Shown piece by piece: positions 60,745 through 64,000 of a stretch of 64,000 bases of DNA. Numbering within the stretch: the stretch's first letter is position 1; every line of letters begins with the position of its first letter. Where the stretch lies: assembly GCA_021234155.1 (NCBI GenBank), contig JAJEKV010000004.1, positions 11,906,109 to 11,970,108 of the forward strand, in the 5' to 3' direction. Under the pieces are notes generated by a model. That model saw only the letters and a list, made by a program, of their open reading frames with translations, made no database searches and was not told the DNA's origin. A program made the translations under genes and the position numbers. Source of the DNA: Isoetes taiwanensis. Taxonomy: Eukaryota; Streptophyta; Lycopodiopsida; Isoetales; Isoetaceae.

Positions 60745-63700
60745 GTGCTTGGCGTGCCTGCACCTGTCAACATAAAATTTCATATTAAAACACCTGGCAG
60801 GATAAATGCAGGCACAGGATTTCACCTAAGTGATCTTAGGTGTTTTATGTCCAAACAAGGACTTGATGTATTATGCTTACTGAGAGAGCTCTTTGTACCT
60901 ACAAAATTGCCATGGAAATTGTGATGATGCATGATCAGGAGGATGCGAATATCTATAAACTGATCATCTTCTAGGTTTGGTAAGCTTTATGGAAGCTGGT
61001 TTGATTAGCTATATGGAACTGATTCTATATAGTCACTGCTGAAGTGCCTGAGCAAGTGTATTTTCTACAGGATCTCAAATGCATGCCTAAGTTGAGTGGC
61101 TTCTATAATGGGGGACTTGACAACCTCTTCTATACCAGGTGCTATTTGGAGTTCTCGTCCTTTTCTTTCCTGCATAACATGTTTTGTGGCGACATTTATG
61201 AGGATCTCTTTTGGACCAGGTCCTTATTGCACGTAATTTGTGCATGCTCGAAAGCAGTACCTTCAATATCTGCTCAAGTTAGTTTCAGAGCTTGCGTGGG
61301 CATGCCTTTTTTGAATTGCATGCTTGGGTATAGTGCATGATTCTGGCCATCTGTAATAACAGACATTTTAGTTGCAGGTCATGAGTTTTGTAGGCAATGT
61401 AGGTGTTCCCGCGATCTGGAAAAGTATTTTACTACCGCCTGATTCTGGCCATTGTACTGTAATAAAAGGTGATACATTTCTTTTCATGGAGTATTTTTTT
61501 TTATGCTTCTCTTGATAATGCGGTTTGGACTGTTTATGCTTCTCTTGATAATGCGGTTTGGACTGTTACCCTAGTATATTAAATCAAAATGTCTTTACTC
61601 AAATCATATCTTGAAAGAATTGGAAGCCTTTCAGGACAGATGGTTGAATATTTAATGTAGCCATCAGCATTGTTTGGTATCTTTTTTTATCAAAATCAAG
61701 ATTATCAAAATCACTCCTATGTAGAGAAACATTGGACTAGGGGGATTACGCTTGGTAAGGGTTTCATTCTGACCACGTCACGTCATGACATGTTAATGAA
61801 CACAACATGATCCTCTTACGAGTCCAAGCAGTACATGCTCAGTAACAGTCTATTATTATCGTTAGAGAATAAAGTTGGATTGGTTCAAAATGATGGTGCA
61901 AGGAAGAAGCGACATATTGCTACTTCATCGTATCCCAAACATACAAGAGTGTAATCAAACTAGTGTGGAGCAATTAATCAACACCTACTGGCTTGTCTCA
62001 CTTCTATTTATCAAAAATGACCCCCCCCAAAAAAAAAAAAAAACAAAAAACAAAAAGAGGAAACACCAACACCTTTTGAGTTTCGTACGCCCAAGTAAAG
62101 GTTTGTGGTGAAGAATTTTGGCATTAGCATAAGCAAAAGAGGTATGTTGATTATATACATTTGAATGGGGTTGATTAAAGAGGCCTAACGAGCAAATGTG
62201 GGGTTTAAATTTGAATAAGGCTATTTTGAAAAGGTTTTGTGTTGTAATGTGTCGAATGGTGACCTAGAGATTTGGGGGAGCACTTGCTAGGTGTGATCGG
62301 GAAATATTGGCTCCCGAAAGGGGGTCGGATTCCAAAAAGTGGCGAGACGAATACACCGTGCATAATAAGTATAGTTCATTATGATATGAGAATCAATTTT
62401 ATTACAATGCTGCGTGGCGCAGATGGTCAGTTTGTTCAGTTTTCAACTTCAACTCGCCTTTTAACATTTTTTTATTTTGGAGGGGTATTGACTCACACAA
62501 TATTGTGGTTGCTGGGGCTATAGGGATGGCTGATCCCATTTCATCTAACAACATCAAGAAAGGCTTACTAGATCCTGCATGTCTTTGAAGGCCACTTCAA
62601 GATGGAAAATGAATTTCCAAGAATGCATAACAGTTTCGTGACGTAAATTGTGTTGTTTACATTTGTTTTTTCTTTTTTTTTGGAAGGTTCATCATGCTCA
62701 TCTCTCATTGAAATAGGTTTAGTGTTGCAAATGTAGTTATTTACATTTTTCTCCTGAAGAAGAAGAGTATTTCTTCATCACTCATTCTAATACAATACAT
62801 GTATAAGAGGAAACCATCTATTGCATATAGTAGATCAAAGGTTGTTACTATAGAACTAACGTTGGCTAATTTCGAACTTGTGATCATATAACAATTTTTA
62901 CCATCTGACTTCATATTGGTTATAATCAAACCTGTGACCTTAGATGTGGCGAAGTCTTTGAAAAGACTAATGTGTTATATTAGATTTTTCTAGGGTCATG
63001 AAATTCAACTTCATTCACTCATCATGTCGCAAAAAGCAACACGTAGAAGATTGGAAAATACATCGGATAAATAAACAACAAAAGAAATGATCTATTGTTT
63101 AAATTTGGTTTTCCCAGCAAGTGAGAAACTTTTTGGATTTTTTTCCAGGCTAGTTGCCTAAGATTATAGGGAGGTTTGCAGTCGGAAAAATATTCTGATA
63201 ACCCAAAAATAAGGAAATCCCCTTCGTATGATTTGGGGATCAATTTGGATTATCATTCCTCTTTCGGCTCTTCTTATCGAGTTGCAGTTGTCAAGAAGAT
63301 GCATGCCACGATTCGTTTTGCATGCTAAAACCTGTCGCTTCAGACTTCCAGCTTGTAAACCTTTGGTTTAATGGGGTTTTTGAATTTCATCTCTTACTAT
63401 TGTCAACTTGAAAATCGCTACCAGGTTAATCTGAGGAGGCCGATTCTGTAGTTTATGGCTATTTGTCTACCTATGCAGGCGAGTTTTGAATGGGTTACTG
63501 CAATGCATCTCATTCTTTTTCTAGCTTTCAATTCCAAAATGGCGTGTTTAAGGTTTTAGTTTCCCTTTATCGGTTGATCATGTTGTATTATCTTTCACTG
63601 CATTGATTTGGGCCTGAGTAGCTAAGAGATCTTATTTGCTAATCTTCTACTACATGTGAATTGAATATTGGCATACTACTGATTTGGTTGGCAAAAACTG

Positions 63701-64000
63701 CTGCTGAGTTTTAGAAGGATGTGCAGGGCAACCAGTTTTTGAAAGAGAGCATTATACTATCTATGGGTATTCCATTACAAGTTCGAATTTATTGCTACAA
63801 CTAGCCGCGAACGACTGCATTAGGACTTTCTGTTTGTATTTTGAATACAATTTGGAAAGCCATGTTGTTCTTTTCAGACACTCAAGCTTCAACTAAAAGG
63901 TAAGGCTTATTAGTCATGTAGGTCCAAAATTAAGAGCCTTTTTAATGCTGGATGTGAAGTCATAGAAGGCTTCAGTGCTATTTTTTTTTTATCATCCACA
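60745..64000. other. Downstream non-coding stretch
   Basis: No gene was recognised. A 33-bp tandem duplication lies at 61502-61567 (TATGCTTCTCTTGATAATGC ...). The final 22 bases (poly-T, then ATCATCCACA) resemble the antisense retroposon end TTTATCGTCCACG, so another copy may start at the window edge. Confidence 0.5.

Overview
This is plant nuclear DNA. The evidence is three intron-containing genes with clear land-plant orthologues, an intron-free P/L/S-type PPR gene, and a dense, nested population of plant transposable elements. The amino-acid style of the PPR gene and the abundance of intact DDE-type transposase genes would suit a fern or another non-seed plant, but the window alone does not settle the species.

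Layout. 1-11 kb: two direct copies (1-1075 and 7081-8495) of a repeat rich in heat-shock-element-like motifs enclose an intact pogo/CENP-B-like transposase gene and a small two-exon ORF; a decayed Helitron helicase follows. 12.2-14.6 kb: a PPR gene that stops inside its E domain. 15-21 kb: copia gag and integrase remnants lie on either side of a PIF/Harbinger-like unit (Myb/AT-hook protein plus a truncated transposase) that itself carries a MITE. 21-25 kb: non-coding DNA with local tandem duplications. 25.3-33 kb: a dead Ty3/gypsy element interrupted by a 3.1 kb non-coding LTR element that has both LTRs and a perfect target duplication.

34.5-40.5 kb is the conserved core: a nine-exon DUF1295/steroid 5-alpha-reductase-like membrane protein (+) and, convergent to it, the seven-exon complex I subunit NDUFS8/TYKY (-). 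Both reading frames close perfectly when spliced. A tRNA-derived SINE follows.

41.7-45.5 kb is the most unusual part. A 25-bp perfect inverted repeat, flanked by TGAA on both sides, bounds 3.8 kb. Inside are pieces of a nucleotide pyrophosphatase/phosphodiesterase gene split by an inverted UDP-glycosyltransferase fragment, a purine-only tract with G runs, a CTAATGTGTG-type array, and six tandem units that each contain a near-perfect hairpin.

46.7-54.5 kb: four partial LTR-related segments with an internal region, then LINE and SINE 3' ends that share a terminal motif and carry different microsatellite tails. 54.5-58 kb is mostly featureless. 58.5-60.7 kb: an R3H-SUZ protein gene with a TATA box, a probable 5'UTR intron, and a choice of two C-terminal ends. 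No gene was recognised after 60.75 kb.

The host genes are unrelated housekeeping or regulatory genes; no operon or shared pathway links them. Most of the window is explained by successive transposon insertion and decay.
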